From: Thalassia testudinum
Lineage: Eukaryota; Streptophyta; Magnoliopsida; Alismatales; Hydrocharitaceae
Length of the DNA: 64,000 nucleotides
Direction: 5' to 3'
Assembly (NCBI GenBank): GCA_037157565.1
Contig: JAZHRO010000036.1
Coordinates: 137,136,501 to 137,200,500 of the forward strand
Of this stretch, positions 21,700-34,038 are shown piece by piece (the stretch's first letter is position 1; each line of letters opens with the position of its first letter). The translations under genes and the position numbers were made by a program. The notes under the pieces are model-generated. The model had not been told where the DNA came from. It ran no database searches and saw nothing but the letters and a program-made list of their open reading frames with translations.

Positions 21700-23707
21700 C
21701 AACAACAAAAAGGAGGGAGGGGCTTAGATGGCGAGGGCGTGCAAAAGCACGTGCATGAGCGGGGACCTCACCCCCAGTGTGTGCTGAGGCAACCGGGTTA
21801 CAATAGCTTTTCGATTTATCTACCTTCACTGCCTTATTCCCTCACGATGTGGGACTAATACCACGTCTTCTCCATCACGAAGCAACTACTACTGATGTCT
21901 CTTCAATTGAGCTCGAGGGCGTCACCTTCTGTTGCAATTGGTTGCCTGGGAGAACTCCTGGAACTGGGTCGTAGTATCTGGAGGGAATAACAGGAATGAA
22001 GCCTGTTGGAGAAGTGCAGCCGAGCTCAGAGAAGAAGGTCGTAGCGGCGGACGTCCAACGAACACTTGAAACCACGAGTACGACCTTGCGGCCACGTCAA
22101 AATAGCTCAGAAGCTTTACCGTGAAGCAGCGAGTGTGATGGTGGTGATTTTAGGGCGTGGCGTGCTCGGATGTGGGTGGTCGGAGATGGAGAGGGCGAGC
22201 GGAGAAGGTGGAGTTCGATGGTGTGTTGGAGAGCGTAAAACCCTAAATTTCTTTAGGACTTTTCGAGGGTGAGTTGTGGTGGAGCTAATGGAGGTGATGT
22301 GAGGGAGTTTGGTGGTCTGTGGCGTGCGGAGGAGCTTGCGGGAGGCTTGGCCGGAGTGGAGGACGACGATGGGGTTAGAGGTGTAGCAGCAATTAAAATG
22401 AGGTTCTAAAGGTGCAGAAATGATCGAGGGAGAGAGAGAGAGAGAGAGGTTAGGGAACTTAGGGAGAGGGAGAGCAGTCGAGGGTGTCCGGCTATGATGG
22501 GACGGAGCTAGAGAAGGTGATGAAGTCCGGTAACACGGCGACGAGGAAGGAGAGGGGAGAGTGGCCACGCTTTAGCCGGAGAAAGTCGCGAGGAGGGGAG
22601 GATGTTGAGTCGGTCAATTTGACTATTAGCCAGCTTGACGAAGAGAGTGAAGAGCCTCGCTTGAGATAAAGGTGCGACAGGCCGGATAAGAGGAAGAAAG
22701 GGTGAATCCGACGCTAAACTTCGCTAAGGAGCTCGATTTCCCCAGAGGGACCTATTTAAAGGCCTCAAAAGGAGTTCCAAGCAAGGTAGGAGGCTTAGCG
22801 AATTCACAAACTTAGGGAAACAGATCCCTGAGATTGCGAGCATTCGCATGAGGATTCTAAAGCAAATCAAGGTCCAAGATCTGGTCTAATTGATAGATGA
22901 TCTCTCAAGGATTCTCCCTTTCAATTTTGAGAGGATTTGGTTTAGAATCGAGTGAGAAAACCTCGTTTAAATCTTGGCGGAGGAGCTCTGTTCACACTAA
23001 TGGTGGTAGGGATCTTTTTGCAAAAATTATTATAAAGTTAGGGACATTATCGCAAATATTTTGAAAGTTAAGGGCTTAATTGAGAGGAATAGAGTTTAAA
23101 CAGACTAAAATGTAAAATAGGTCAAGATGGACTCTGATTAGACCCAAATTTTGATAAAAACCTAATTTAGACCCAAGGAATCTAATGGTGAAGTTAGATT
23201 TGAGTTTGAACCAAGTTTGACTAGACAATTTGCATAGAAACCCAAATTAGGGCAGAATTCCGTTTGCGACTCTGTTCAAGGTCAAAATGGGTTCAAATGG
23301 TCAAACAAAAGATATCAAACCCTTCAAAATATTTTTCTATGAATTTTAGAAGGTTTAGATGATTTTTATCCTGACCGGAACCACTTCAATTTAAGCGAAA
23401 CTAAAATTAGAATTTTATATGTTGTTGTGGTTCTTGAAATACGTGAAACCTTCTTTTTATCTGCATGGACCCCCTTATTAGACTTTAATGCTCATTTGAC
23501 CTTCAAATAACCCCTAAAAAATCCCGTGGTTATTCTGTGTTGATGATATGCTATAAAAACTATAGAATTAACTCTAGTTTCATGCTCTCTTCTCAAAACA
23601 GAATAATATGGAGTTACAACCCTCAGATGGTTTTGTAGGAGCATTTATCTTTCAATCCTGAGTAAAAGTGGCTAGTTATGTCCTATAATGGTGTTCCCAT
23701 CAACAAT
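21700..23707 (-). mobile_element. Family D LTR, left end truncated
   Basis: The right end is clear: GGTGTTCCCATCA ends at 23702, the complement of the TGATGGGAACACC start shared by the D family, and it abuts element C coding sequence. The region 22680-23600 follows the D LTR closely (TTTAAATAGG promoter box, GATCTGGTCTAATTG, GAGAGGATTTGG, TAGGGACATTATCG, AACCTAATTTAGACCCAAGG). GGGGACCTCACCCCCAG at about 21760 matches the D copies near 43530 and, inverted, 16510. The AT-rich last 0.5 kb of a D LTR is missing on the left, so either a deletion or a later break removed it, together with whatever lay beyond in element C. Confidence 0.65.
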
Positions 23708-24034
23708 CTCAAGTTACTCGCATGCAAAGTTTGAGGAATTGATTTGCAGGTTAAAGCTTATAATTTGTAAAAGTTGCCTAGACTGCCCTTACAAACTTTG
23801 TACAATCCCTCCCGTAGGGCATCAAGCTTTCCACTCGAGTTACTTAGCATGGACGTTTTACTCTTTCGTAGAACTAGGTCTCCTTGTAAAAACTTCTACT
23901 TACGAATCCACTTGTTGTAGGCGATTGCAGTTGCTTCTTCGTATCGTAGCTCCAACTCAGATGCCCTTTCTCTCTCTTCTTCTACCAAGTTTAGGGCTAG
24001 GCATATGATAAAGAGATTCTCACTTAATTAAGAT
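23703..24034 (-). pseudogene. Element C integrase C-terminal domain
   Basis: The minus strand reads LNLVEEERERASELELRYEE, then WIRK, a stop (TAG), KFLQGDLVLRKSK, and further on GKLDALREGLYKV. This is the linker and C-terminal domain of Tat-type gypsy integrases (the L-x-L-L-E-E...R...F-x-x-G-D-L-V-L-R...G-K-L...W-E-G-P-Y-x-V pattern, which binds DNA during integration). A TAG replaces the residue after RK and the W of WEGPY is lost. The segment is cut on the right by insertion E and on the left by a family D LTR at 23702. Confidence 0.75.
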
Positions 24035-25696
24035 GATTGTAATAAGAAGATGTGTTATTGATGTATTTTATGTGGTGAAAAATCTCTCAATCAATATAGA
24101 AAATAATTCAATCTAACCATAAGGGATTAAGTCGTATCCATAGGGAGGAACTAAGCTAATAAACTCACGAATATTTTTCCCGTATATTTGCCCAATTGGG
24201 TGCGGGATCTGTGCCCAAATTCGCTGCGAAATGCAATGAAAAGAAGATACACAATAATTTAAGAATGCGAGGGTTATGTGCGTAATTTTCCTTCCTAGAA
24301 ATAAATCGCAATGGCATGTAACATAATTATTCTTCAAGAAATTGGAATTTCTCCTCTAGGTCATGTAGGTACTTGATGATGCATTTATGTAGGAATTCAA
24401 GTCAATGTATAAGGAGTTGAGTGCATGAGAGGAAAAAGCCAGAAACACGAGGGCATGCACGCAAGAGTTACTACAAATAGATTAATCCAATCAAATATTT
24501 GAATAGTGTTATTCGCAATGGCATATTTGGTAAATAGAATGTAACCCAAAATAGAGGATCTCTTTCCTTTGTGCATGCGGGAAGAATAGTCGATGGCAAG
24601 GGTCGAGGAGCTTGAGGAAGGTTGAGGCAGATGACAACTTCGCATCGGTGTTGACGGCATGGCGGGAGACAGCTACCGCTCGCCTGTCGGAGAGGAGAGA
24701 GTCGCCGGTGGTTAGGATTCCCACCGGCGTGCGTGGGCTGTCTCCGTCAACTCTGGTGGCGTGGTCGAGGCGTGGTGTTGAGGCGAGCACGGGGGAGTCG
24801 ACAACGTGGAGAACGGTGGCCGGCGTTGGCGACTGCGTGGAGGTGGTTGAATGCTGGTGATGGGTTCTTCTCCGTTGTCAAAGGTTGAACAAGAAGTGGA
24901 AGATGATGTATGTGTGTGTGTGGTGGGGGGGGGGGGGTTGCGGGAGGCGGTGAGGGGTGATGGTCTACGGCTAAAGGTGGTCTGCGGCGAGGGAGAGGTG
25001 TTGGGTTTTCGATGGAGAAGGTGGTGATGGTGGGTTTGCTCTGCGGGTGGAGAAGAAGGAGATGCAGAAGAAAATGTGGAGAAAATGAAGAGGAAGAAGG
25101 TCGATGGAGGGTTGGCGCTATCACCACCGACCCGGCGACGATGGGGGTGACAAGGTGGTGGTTGTCCACAGTGCACGCTTTAGTTTCACGGTGTAGGCTT
25201 AGAGCATAGTGGCGGTGGAAGAAGATCCCCACCAGGGGAAAAGATGATCATCCCCTGCGGATGGCCAGTGCTCACTTTAAAAACTCCTGTTTTTCCTTTG
25301 GCTGCAATCTTCTCCAACCACTCGGCAAAGATCGCGAGTGGTTGGAACGACAAAATAATCCTGGCGGTAATGTTATCAGATGTCCAGACCAAGTTCTGGA
25401 CGTCTTAAAAAGTGTAGGCATCAGGGAGTCTACGAGGGTAGTTTCCAGACGTTTGATATGAGCTCCAAACGTCTTATAGAAGTAGAATGGACATCTGACT
25501 CTTACACATAGCCTGCATCCAACCATACAGATTATCATAATCGTATGTTGTAAAATTGGTGCATAAAATTATACATAGACTAAGGTGAATTATCATTTAA
25601 CTCCTAATTAATTAGAAACTAAGAACAAATAATTAAAAAGTACTTAGGCCAAATAATGGTCCACTAAAGTGGACTTATCTGCAGACCTAATCATCA
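24035..25696 (-). mobile_element. LTR-like insertion E inside integrase of C
   Basis: This block of about 1.66 kb separates two halves of the element C integrase (C-terminal domain on the left, catalytic core on the right), so it must be an insertion. It contains the phrase GGATTAAGTCGTATCC-ATAGGGAGG near 24125, of the same type as 'GGGTCGAAC-CAGGGAGGC' in the B LTR. A GC-rich middle (24600-25200) follows, then a segment with GACGTCT words (25380-25500). The right end is probably CTAATCATCA at 25696. I could not match a duplication. The open frames in 24600-25230 reflect GC-rich LTR sequence. Confidence 0.5.
24925..24937. repeat. Poly(G) run, 13 bases
   Basis: Run of 13 G after a TGTGTG dinucleotide repeat inside insertion E. 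Confidence 0.8.
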
Positions 25697-27011
25697 TTAG
25701 TGTCAGGGTCATATAATCGTGAGCGATATGTAGGGAGGACTGTCTCCAAAGGTAGCCAGGCTTCCATGTTGTACACCAAGCTGAAAGTTGTGTGGCCTAT
25801 GGAAGTCTTTTGGTAAGTCTTGTAGCCCTATAATACGTCTGACAGTTCTTCTGACCATCTACCTTTTGAACAATCTAGCCGTCATTTTAATGCTGAGATG
25901 ATAATACGCTTATTTATCTCCGCCTGTCCATTTTCTTGGGGGTGCGCCATGGACCTGAAGCATAGGTGGATGTCTCAGCTTGTACAAAATTCTTTAAATC
26001 TTTTGCAAGCGAACTGGGTTCCATTGTCAATGATAATAGTTTGGGGTATTCCATACCAGACTATAATATTTTTTTCTCACAAAGGACATGACTTTGTCGG
26101 CCGTTGGGCTAGCCATGGCTTCGACCTCTACCCATTTTGAGAAGTAGTCTACCGCCACTAAGATGAAACATTTTTGAGTCAACACTGGTGGAAAAGGGAC
26201 AATGAAATCCATTTCCCATTTTGCAAAAGGAATGGGTGATAGGATCGGTACCAACTTTCCAGGCGACAAGTAGTTCAGTGAAGCGAATCGCTGGCACTTA
26301 TTGCACCTACGCACAAACTCCTTACATTGTTGTATCATTTGAGACCAGAAGTATCCCACCTAAAACAACAAAGCTAGGAGTTCCTTGTACCCTTCATAAT
26401 TGCCACATATGTCGCCATGGGCTTCCTGAAGGGCTTGTGGTGCCTGCTCTTGTGTGAGGCAACATAGTAGGGGAGTAAAATATCCTCGCTTGTATAATTG
26501 TCCGCCAATCAAGGTATACCTAGATGCTTTAAGGCAGAATGCCTTGGGCTGTGGTTCCTACAGGGGTAACTCGCTAGTGTTCAAATATTTAATGATAGGT
26601 GTCATCTAGGATGTGGACTATTGTATTACGAATGTTTTGGGAATGAGTACCGTTGGCTCTTTCAACATTTAGAGGTATATATCTTCTTATTCTAATGGGT
26701 GCGCTGACGCCAGGCAAGCTAAAGCATTAGCTAGAGGGTTGTCAATATCCGACTAATCGAAACAGTCTTGAAATCTGACAACTCCTCCTTGACTTTGTTG
26801 GTGTATAAAATCATATTTGGATCCCTAGCTTGGTATTCACTGTCAACTTGGCTAGCAACCAACTGGGAGTCTGTATATATTCCTAATGATGAAGCGCCCC
26901 TTGACTTAGCCACTCGGATACCGACTAACATGGCCTTGTATTCTGCCACGTTGTTGGAGGCAGGAAAAATAAGCTTGATGGCATATTTGTGAGTGGTACC
27001 ATCTGGGGCGA
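25697..27011 (-). pseudogene. Element C RNase H end and integrase (Tat/Retand gypsy)
   Basis: From 27011 down, the minus strand reads THKYAIKLIFPASNNVAEYK and further IYTDSQLVASQV, the second half of a plant gypsy RNase H (N-N-x-A-E-Y and D-S-Q-L-V). At 26359 a new stretch gives the integrase zinc-finger end (CNKCQRFASLNYLSPGKL) and catalytic core (WEMDFIVPFPPV, VAVDYFSKWVEVEA). It continues past 26027 as DNGTQFACKRFKEFC, QENGQAEINKRI, and ETVLPTYRSRLYDPDTN near 25700. The enzyme would have inserted the DNA copy into the genome. Frameshifts and stops make it inactive. The gap to the reverse transcriptase is due to the D LTR at 27012-29502. Confidence 0.85.
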
Positions 27012-29507
27012 TGTTAAACGCACTTCGATTGTGTTTTAAAATCGTACGTCAAGGTATAGGTGATCAAAGTGAATTAATATTTTAATTTTTAATACTTGAA
27101 TTAACAGAAAAATCTAAAGTCATCTCTGGGAGCAAGTAATGCGCGACTACCACTATTTTGTTTTTTTTTACAGATGTTCTTGGTAAACTTATAATATAGT
27201 CAATTTTATAGTTCCAGCAAGTTCTCAATTGCATTTTATGATGCAACTTAGAAATGTGAAATCAAATGCGACAATTATTATTACTACTGCTCAATAAGAA
27301 TTAATAATCAAATTATAGTCAAATCTTTCTCTGTTTAGGCACAAATGAGCATTAATGGCCATATTGGACAAGATATGACACTAAAAACTCTTAGCAATAA
27401 ATCTTGAAGCCAATTTAAGCAAAATTACAAACTAGCCCTTGAATCCCTGTAATAAGGTCCCTACGACGTTGCATTTAGGTCCCTACCAGACTTTACTTTT
27501 GCAGATTAGTCCCTGAGCACCTCCTGTGCTTCTTCTTCCTCGTTCACAGGCAGGACCACCGGAGGGAGGTTGGCCAGGAGATCTAAGTGGTGGATGGGGT
27601 TGGCACTGGCTAATTGTGGTCGTAGGAGGATCGCCAACTTGATGGCGATTGGTGGCGGGTAAGATCGTCTATGACCATGCCAGAGTTGAGGAGAGCGACG
27701 AGATGCCAGCGAGTGGGACAGAGCTCCTCGAAGGTCAAAACTCCTTGCGGTGGGTCTCAGAAGACCCCCACGTGTCCTCTTGAAGCTTCTCTCGAAGCTT
27801 GGTGGTCGGGGAAGGTCGAAGGAGGCCGAGCGACGTTAAAGATGGAAGGTGGTGCCAACATTGATGGGTCGACGCAAGGAGAGGTTTCTGCCTCCAACAA
27901 GTAGTCGAAAAGCTTCGCCTTGTCCTACTAATCGTGATGGTGGTGGTGATTTGTTATGGCAAAAGCGGAGGAGGTTGGCCGGAGATGACGAAGAGTGCGG
28001 CGGTGCCGTGCTTCTGGCGGTCGTTTTGAGGCGTCAAAACACCAAATTGATTGGGGGGCTTTTGCTCGCCGTGTTCTTGCGGAGGTGTGGGGATGATCAA
28101 CGAGCGGCGTTGGTGGTTGTTGTGAGGAGGAGGCATTTGCTAGAGCGTTTGCTGGGGCGTGAACGGGGATCGAGAAGATGACAGAGTGGGATGAGTTGTG
28201 GAGGTCGAAAGATAAAGGTGAAGGATCAAGAAGATAGAGGAGGAGAGGGGGAAGAAAAAGATCTACCTAGGAGAGGATGAGGTGGACGGGGGAGCACATC
28301 GGTGTGGTGCTCGGACATGTGGAAGAAGAAGAAAACGAAGGAGGATTTGGGGCCGAGGAAGGGACGAAGGAGCTGTGTCCTTTGATGGGTTGCACAACGA
28401 AGAAGAGAGGAAGGCAGCCGTGGCCTCGTTTGACGGTGAGGATCGGTGGATCGACAGGTCAAGGAAGGTCCCAAGGTCCTTTGATGGAGGCGTGTGGAGG
28501 AGGAAGAAGGGCGTTTCACGTGCTATTTCTAGATGAAATTGAACCCATGACAACAGTTGTGCTTTGCAGATTAAGAGTCGCGTGAAATGCAGCGAAATCT
28601 CGAGAGAAGCTCCACAAATAACGAACAACCAAGGTGGTTTTGACCTCCATTTGCGAGCTTAAGAGACGATTTCTGGTGCTCAAAACCTTACTGATCAGTG
28701 TGAGAATAGTTAAGGATCTTATCCACCAAGTTTCGTTGTGTTTCAATGATCGGGTCGTTGGGAAATCACGAGAAAATCTCTCCCTCGCGAGCAACTGTGC
28801 ACGGTCATGGCATTAGGTGCTGGGAAGGGGTTGTTTGCAAGGAAGACGAGAAGATAGGGGGTTTTTGCAAGGAAAATCAAAAGTTAGGGGCTCGTTTGTA
28901 AGGAAATTGGTTTTTAAAATGTAAATTAGGCCAAGATGAAGTACAAATGAGCCCAAATTTTTATGGTAACCTAGTTTAGGACTAAGGAATTCAATGGTGA
29001 CTTCAATTTTATGTTTTGATGATTTTTGTATGACCAATTTACATTTAGACCTAAAATGTACCAAATTCCCGCCAACAATTCTGTTTTAGGTCGAAACGAA
29101 TTCTGATTGTCAAAAATTGACTGTGCCAAACCATATAAAATATTTTAAAATGATTTTTATGAGGTTTAGATTACATTTATTTCCATCAAAACTGTTTTAA
29201 TTGAAGTGTCATCGAAATTAGCCAATTTAATTAAGGATTAACACTCAATTTGAGTGAAAATCCTATATTACATAGTATCAATTCACTTTTAGGACATTTA
29301 AGCTCAATTGATCTTTAATTAATCATAAGTTTTTCCTCCAGCTATTCTATTTTCATAATTGTTTGTGAAAATTGCGGAATTAACCCCTTTTTCCATTAAT
29401 TTCTCCCTCTTCATTCCTGATTGAGTTATACCCTTTTAATGTGTTAATTAGGTGAATTTAACCTTAGAACTTAGCTAAATTAGGTTAGATATAACGGATG
29501 ATGGCGA
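27007..29507 (-). mobile_element. Family D solo LTR inside RNase H of C
   Basis: The LTR is 27012-29502 (about 2.49 kb). It starts TGTTAAACGCACTTCG at the left and is flanked by GGCGA (27007-27011 and 29503-29507). The right end reads GGATGAT where CA is expected, so the terminus has mutated. The part 28800-29060 (TAGGGGGTTTTTGCAAGG, AACCTAGTTTAGGACTAAGG) matches the D LTR at 44790-44960. Removing the insert joins the two halves of the RNase H. GC-rich open frames at 27670-28600 are LTR sequence. The spacing of the two host halves makes the insertion itself secure, even though one terminus is worn. Confidence 0.75.
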
Positions 29508-30965
29508 TGCCATCAAGTGGTCAAAGCTATACTTTCTTTGGACCCGGTTGCCATAGAAGTGTCGTCCACATATAACTTTCAAGGTAGAGTGAAAGAAGCA
29601 TCTGGGTTTGTGAATTCCGCCACGAAATCTGCAAGAACTTGGCCTTTGACTAACTTCGTTGGTTGACATTGGATGTTGAACTTCGCTAGCTCCATGGCCC
29701 ATTTTATTTCCTGTGCAGACCTTGTGGGTCTATGCAACATCCAGCGTAAAGGGTAGTCAGATAAGACTACTATTGAATGAGCTTGGAAATATGAACATAG
29801 CTTTCTGGCACCGGCGACCGGTGCTAGCCCAAGTTTTCAATCACTGTATATTTAGCCTTTACACCTTGATAGGTCTTGCTAATAAAATATATTGGTCATT
29901 GCCCTCCTTCGTGTCCACTAAGTAAAATGACTTTAATGACGAACATGGACGTTGTTAGGAAGAGGAATAAAGATTCTCCAGCATTAGGAGCCATGAAAAT
30001 TGGAGAATTTTGAAGAACTTCCTTTATCTCCTATAAAGCCTTCTGCCAGTTGTTGGTGGGGGGGGGGGGGGGGGGGGGGGGTTCCAATGGGCGGCTATGT
30101 AGCCTTTGCCCTTCTTTATACACTTGAAGAATGGAAGACATTTGCCAGAAGATTGGGACAAGAATCGACCTAAAGAGGTGATTTTGTCGACTAACGACTA
30201 TATTCTATTCAGAGTGTTTGGTGGTGTCAAAGCCATGATCGCTTGGATTTTGTTGGGATTGGCTTCTATTCTGTGGTTAAAGATTAAAAACCCTAAAAGT
30301 TTCCTCGAAGAAACACCAAAAACACATTTGTCGGGATTTAAATGGAGTTGGGTGTCCCTTAAAACACGGAACACTTCAATAAAATTCTCAAGATGTTGAG
30401 GAAAATTCAATCCCTTCACTAACATGTCATCGATATACACCTCAAATGATTTGCTGATTAAGTGGGGCAAAAATCATGTTTAAAAGGCGCTGGTAAGTTG
30501 CTCCAACACTTTTTAAGACAAAAGGCAATACTCTATACTGGAATAGACCCCTATTAGTTATGAATGATGTATGAGGTGTATCTACTGAAGCTAAACTTAT
30601 TTGATGGTATCCATTGTAGGTGTCTAGGAAAGACATGTGAGATTGGTCGCTGCATGAATCCATCAGCGCATCGATCCTAGGCTGGGGTAATTCATCCTTA
30701 GGGCAAGCTTCATTTAGGTTTGTGAAGTCGACACACATCCGTCATTTTCCATTCGCCTTTTTTACCATGACTACGTTAGATAGCTATGTCGGGAACAGAG
30801 ATTTTTCAATGAATCCGACCTCCAAAAGTTTTTTTACTTCTACATCAAGTGCTTGCCATTGATCTGCTAATTTATGTCTGCGGGCTTGTTTCACCGCTCA
30901 GGCGTCCATCTGAATATTGTGACGTTGCTGAATTAGAGACGGATCAACCCCCATAATCAACTTTT
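29508..30965 (-). pseudogene. Element C reverse transcriptase and RNase H start
   Basis: The minus strand from about 30960 reads MGVDPSLIQ, then ADQWQALDVEVKKLLEVGFI, LSNVVMVKKANGK, a stop, then RMCVDFTNLNEACPKDELPQ. This is the classic Tat-type gypsy RT start. The palm follows (SFLDTYNGYHQI), then EVYIDDMLVKGLNF holding the YxDD catalytic motif as YIDD, and LNPDKCVFGVSS. Downstream (29500-29760) are parts of the RNase H N-terminus (SDYPLRWMLHRPTRSAQEI). Stops replace Trp in PTW (TAG) and GKW (TGA), and one more lies near MDA. A 23-base poly(G) run at 30059-30081 interrupts the coding sequence. It is not functional. Confidence 0.9.
30059..30081. repeat. Poly(G) run, 23 bases, inside pol of element C
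   Basis: Uninterrupted G run within former reverse transcriptase/RNase H coding sequence, which must have arisen after the element died. Length may be affected by assembly. Confidence 0.85.
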
Positions 30966-33095
30966 TGCGACATGTTAATCAATCACCTCACAACAAAATG
31001 TTGTTGTCGAGTTTTGTCCTCAGCAACGGCGCCAGAATATGATGCGAACAACCACGGTTCGTATAAAAAAATCGTTGTTATTGTAATATATGTCACAAAT
31101 ACAAACCGTTATCGCGTCAATTTTATTTAATTACATAATTTTTATTGGTTTATTCCAGGTCATTCACTGGGAGGCAGTTGTTGATAAACATCACTTTCTA
31201 AGTCGAACATTATTTTTTAATTCCAAAAAGATCAATTTTATTTATAATCATATATGAATGAATTAATGAATGAAAGAATTTAATAATTTTTGTATTGAAA
31301 TGCTTGCAAACGTAAATATACAAACAAGCATGAAACACTATACATATATGCTATATACTATCTATTTATAACTTATAATACTAATACTTACATATATATA
31401 CGATAATAAGTAAAAATATATACTGTACTAACTTAACTTAATATATTAACGTATACAATAACATATATAGTATGTACAGTGATAGATATAAACGTCGCTA
31501 AACCTTAGAAAAAAGTATACACAAAACCTAAGGTAAAAACTATGGTCTATAGTGACACTTATTCTATTTACAGTGACGGATTATTCTGTCAGTAAAGCTA
31601 TACTGTTATTTATGTACATATATAGCTCAAACATTTGTTATACTACGTATACGTATTATACATATTATTTATTTATAATATACTCTATATATGTTATATA
31701 TACTCGTATATACACATTACACTTAGGCATCATAACTATTCTTTCTCTTCTACTTCTTTTCTACTTAGTCTCGCTCTCTGAGGGCTCTCTCAGACACTTA
31801 GATTATTTCAGGTCCTCTCCTCTATGGCACTCTCAGAGATCTCTCTCTTCTTTACTTGGGTACACTTAGAAGTCTCTTCACACTTAGCCATTGAACACCC
31901 TTTTCTCTCTTAGTTAACCCTTTATTAGGCCTTATTTAAAAATTAGGTTTATTAGTTGGTGGGCGGCCTTTTCAAGGGATACATAGCACCCTCTCAGGTG
32001 GGACCAGACCTTTACTAAGAGTCGCCCTAATTCGTTAATTAGGCCTCTTAATCATGGTGTATGCTCAGTAATGGGCTTAATCAGACCTTCACACAGTGCA
32101 TGGCTCCCAGCACACGCCGCACACCATTCACACATCAATGCCAAAGCCATAACATCACACATATGCTCGTAAGGGGATGGGGTATATGGTTTTCTCGTGC
32201 CCAGCGCTTGACGACTGGTGGGCATACCTAACAAAAACAATTTAAGCGCCTTAGAGTGCTTTACCACACACAAAGTGGCACTATCTGCATCGCGTCTCAG
32301 CTCTGGAATTCCAGTGTGTTATATTTTGATTAAGTGATTTTGCCCCTCGATTTGAGAGCCATAATTTATTATAAATTAATATTAAATTATGGGGAATTAA
32401 AGTATTTACATAGTACTACATAACTGTACAATTAATTTACAAAATTAATTATGTTTATTATATAAATTAGCTAAAGTTTACACTTTATATATGCTGATTT
32501 TTAAGTTTATTTCTCAATTAGCATATAAATTAGTTATTTAATGGTATAATTGACCCTGTACAGTATTAATATACATATTAAAGTATTCATTACATATTTT
32601 TATTGTATTTTACATGGTTTATTTTGATTTATTTACATTTAAATAGCTTATTTCAGGTTATCTTATATATAAATTATGTTTAAGTAGTATAATACATTAT
32701 CATTATAGTTAAATTAGTTTAATTTACCTAAAATATAATTATATAAATGTACAATATAAGTTATTTCTGTTTTAACTTAATTTACTAATTTATTTTGATT
32801 TAACTTAATAACTTAGGTAATAACTTAATAAATTAATTATTTATTCTATTTATATAATTAAATTATGGTACAGGGTTTATCGTATGCATAATATACATAT
32901 AAATATGTATGTACAATATCACTTACAAATAAGTTAATTTATTATGGTTTCTATAATTAGGTAGCTTATTGTACATATAAGTTAATTAAATTAATAGCTA
33001 CTTATACAAATAAGTTATATAAGGAATAAGTTATCTGAAATTCTTAATTTACTTTATAGAATATATATATAAGTTATTTATATAGTCTATAGACA
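30966..33095 (-). mobile_element. Truncated insertion F: LTR plus tRNA-Asp primer site
   Basis: The block parts the gag and reverse transcriptase of element C. Its LTR is about 31040-33095, TGATGCGAACAACC at the left and CTATAGACA at the right. Just left of it is CCTCAGCAACGGCGCCA (31018-31034), which on the minus strand is a primer-binding site complementary to the 3' end of tRNA-Asp, as used by Athila/Tat-type gypsy elements. Only about 50 bp of internal sequence remain beyond the site before element C's pol resumes near 30965, so nearly the whole interior, and the missing protease region of C, have been deleted. The right two thirds (31500-33090) are very AT-rich. Confidence 0.65.
31018..31034 (-). 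other. Primer-binding site, tRNA-Asp type (F)
   Basis: Minus strand TGGCGCCGTTGCTGAGG, one or two changes from the tRNA-Asp complement TGGCGCCGTTGCCGGGGA. It sits five bases from the LTR end at 31040. Confidence 0.8.
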
Positions 33096-33871
33096 TATTT
33101 TGTTGCCTGCCTGACAGAGCCTCTTTCACCCCGTTGAAGGGTGGGAAAAGCGTTTCGAGGCATCCCTTCAATTGGAGCAATTTGTTGACTTGGAGTAGCA
33201 TTAACCTCGAAAATGACCTCAACCTCCATAATCGTTGATTCGTGTTGCGAAAGATGGTTGTTTTGGGGTAGTGCTTCCATCGCCGCTAAGACTTGCCGAT
33301 GATATTCTATAAGGGGAAGTCGCGGAGATATCCTTTGCTCAATATGATGAGCTACAGATTCGTCCGGCCTCCAATCAACTAAGAAGACCATATTTACCCC
33401 CTGAAACCGTTGAAGCTTCTCCTTGTGATACTCCTCCGGACCTTCGATGGGTCTTTTGCCCTTATCTTATCCTTTATTTCGTTTAACGAAATGGGCCAAG
33501 TTTCCATGCTGGATCTGAGACTCAATTTGGTCACGTAGATCCTGATAGTCCTCCATAGCATGTCCCCAGGCTTGGTGATACTTGAAATAAGGTCCCGAGT
33601 CGACCTTTTTCTTCATAGGCTTTAGTAGGGATAGGAGGTTTTTATCGGGGTACAACACCTTCGCCAACACGTCCACCTAATTCTCGATGAGGGGAGTGTA
33701 TTCTTCAAAAAAGTCCCGCCTAAGCTGGCAAGGCCTATTGTTACGGCCTTTGTTAGACCTTTCACCCCTTTGGTCTTGGAAGTTTGTCTTCCGTTTGTTA
33801 AAGTGACTGTCCCCATGAATGGATATAGAGGCGGCCTCTCCTAGGGTTTTCTTCTGATTAGTGGAACAAAG
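33096..33871 (-). pseudogene. Element C gag, second part, with decayed zinc knuckle
   Basis: The minus strand reads EAASISIHGDSHFNKRK, EEYTPLIENQVDVLAKV, and GPYFKYHQAWGHAMEDYQDL followed by RDQIESQIQHGNLAHFVK. This is the C-terminal part of gag of Tat/Retand gypsy elements, where a C-x-x-H-x4-G-H-x4-C knuckle is usual. Here both cysteine positions are aromatic (F or Y), leaving H...GH, so RNA binding would be lost. The segment is cut at 33871 by element B and at 33096 by insertion F. It continues the gag part at 48297-49417. Confidence 0.8.
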
Positions 33872-34038
33872 ATCTTTGTTGAAACGTCGAAGTACTACGC
33901 TATAAAATTTGATTTTGAAAACCTATTGTTGTACTTTGAATAGTAAAGAACTCGGGTTCAACAAATAAAACTTATACCGGAATAGAAATCTCGGGTCGAA
34001 CTCAGGGAGGCAGACGTTTGATTAAAAATACGCATTTA

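Noticed and set aside
24600..25240. Overlapping open frames with Ser/Pro-rich products
   Set aside because: They lie inside insertion E, on both strands at once, with no family resemblance. Typical of GC-rich LTR sequence.
27670..28630. Open frames up to 121 codons on both strands
   Set aside because: Inside the D LTR flanked by GGCGA. Not conserved in the other D copies.
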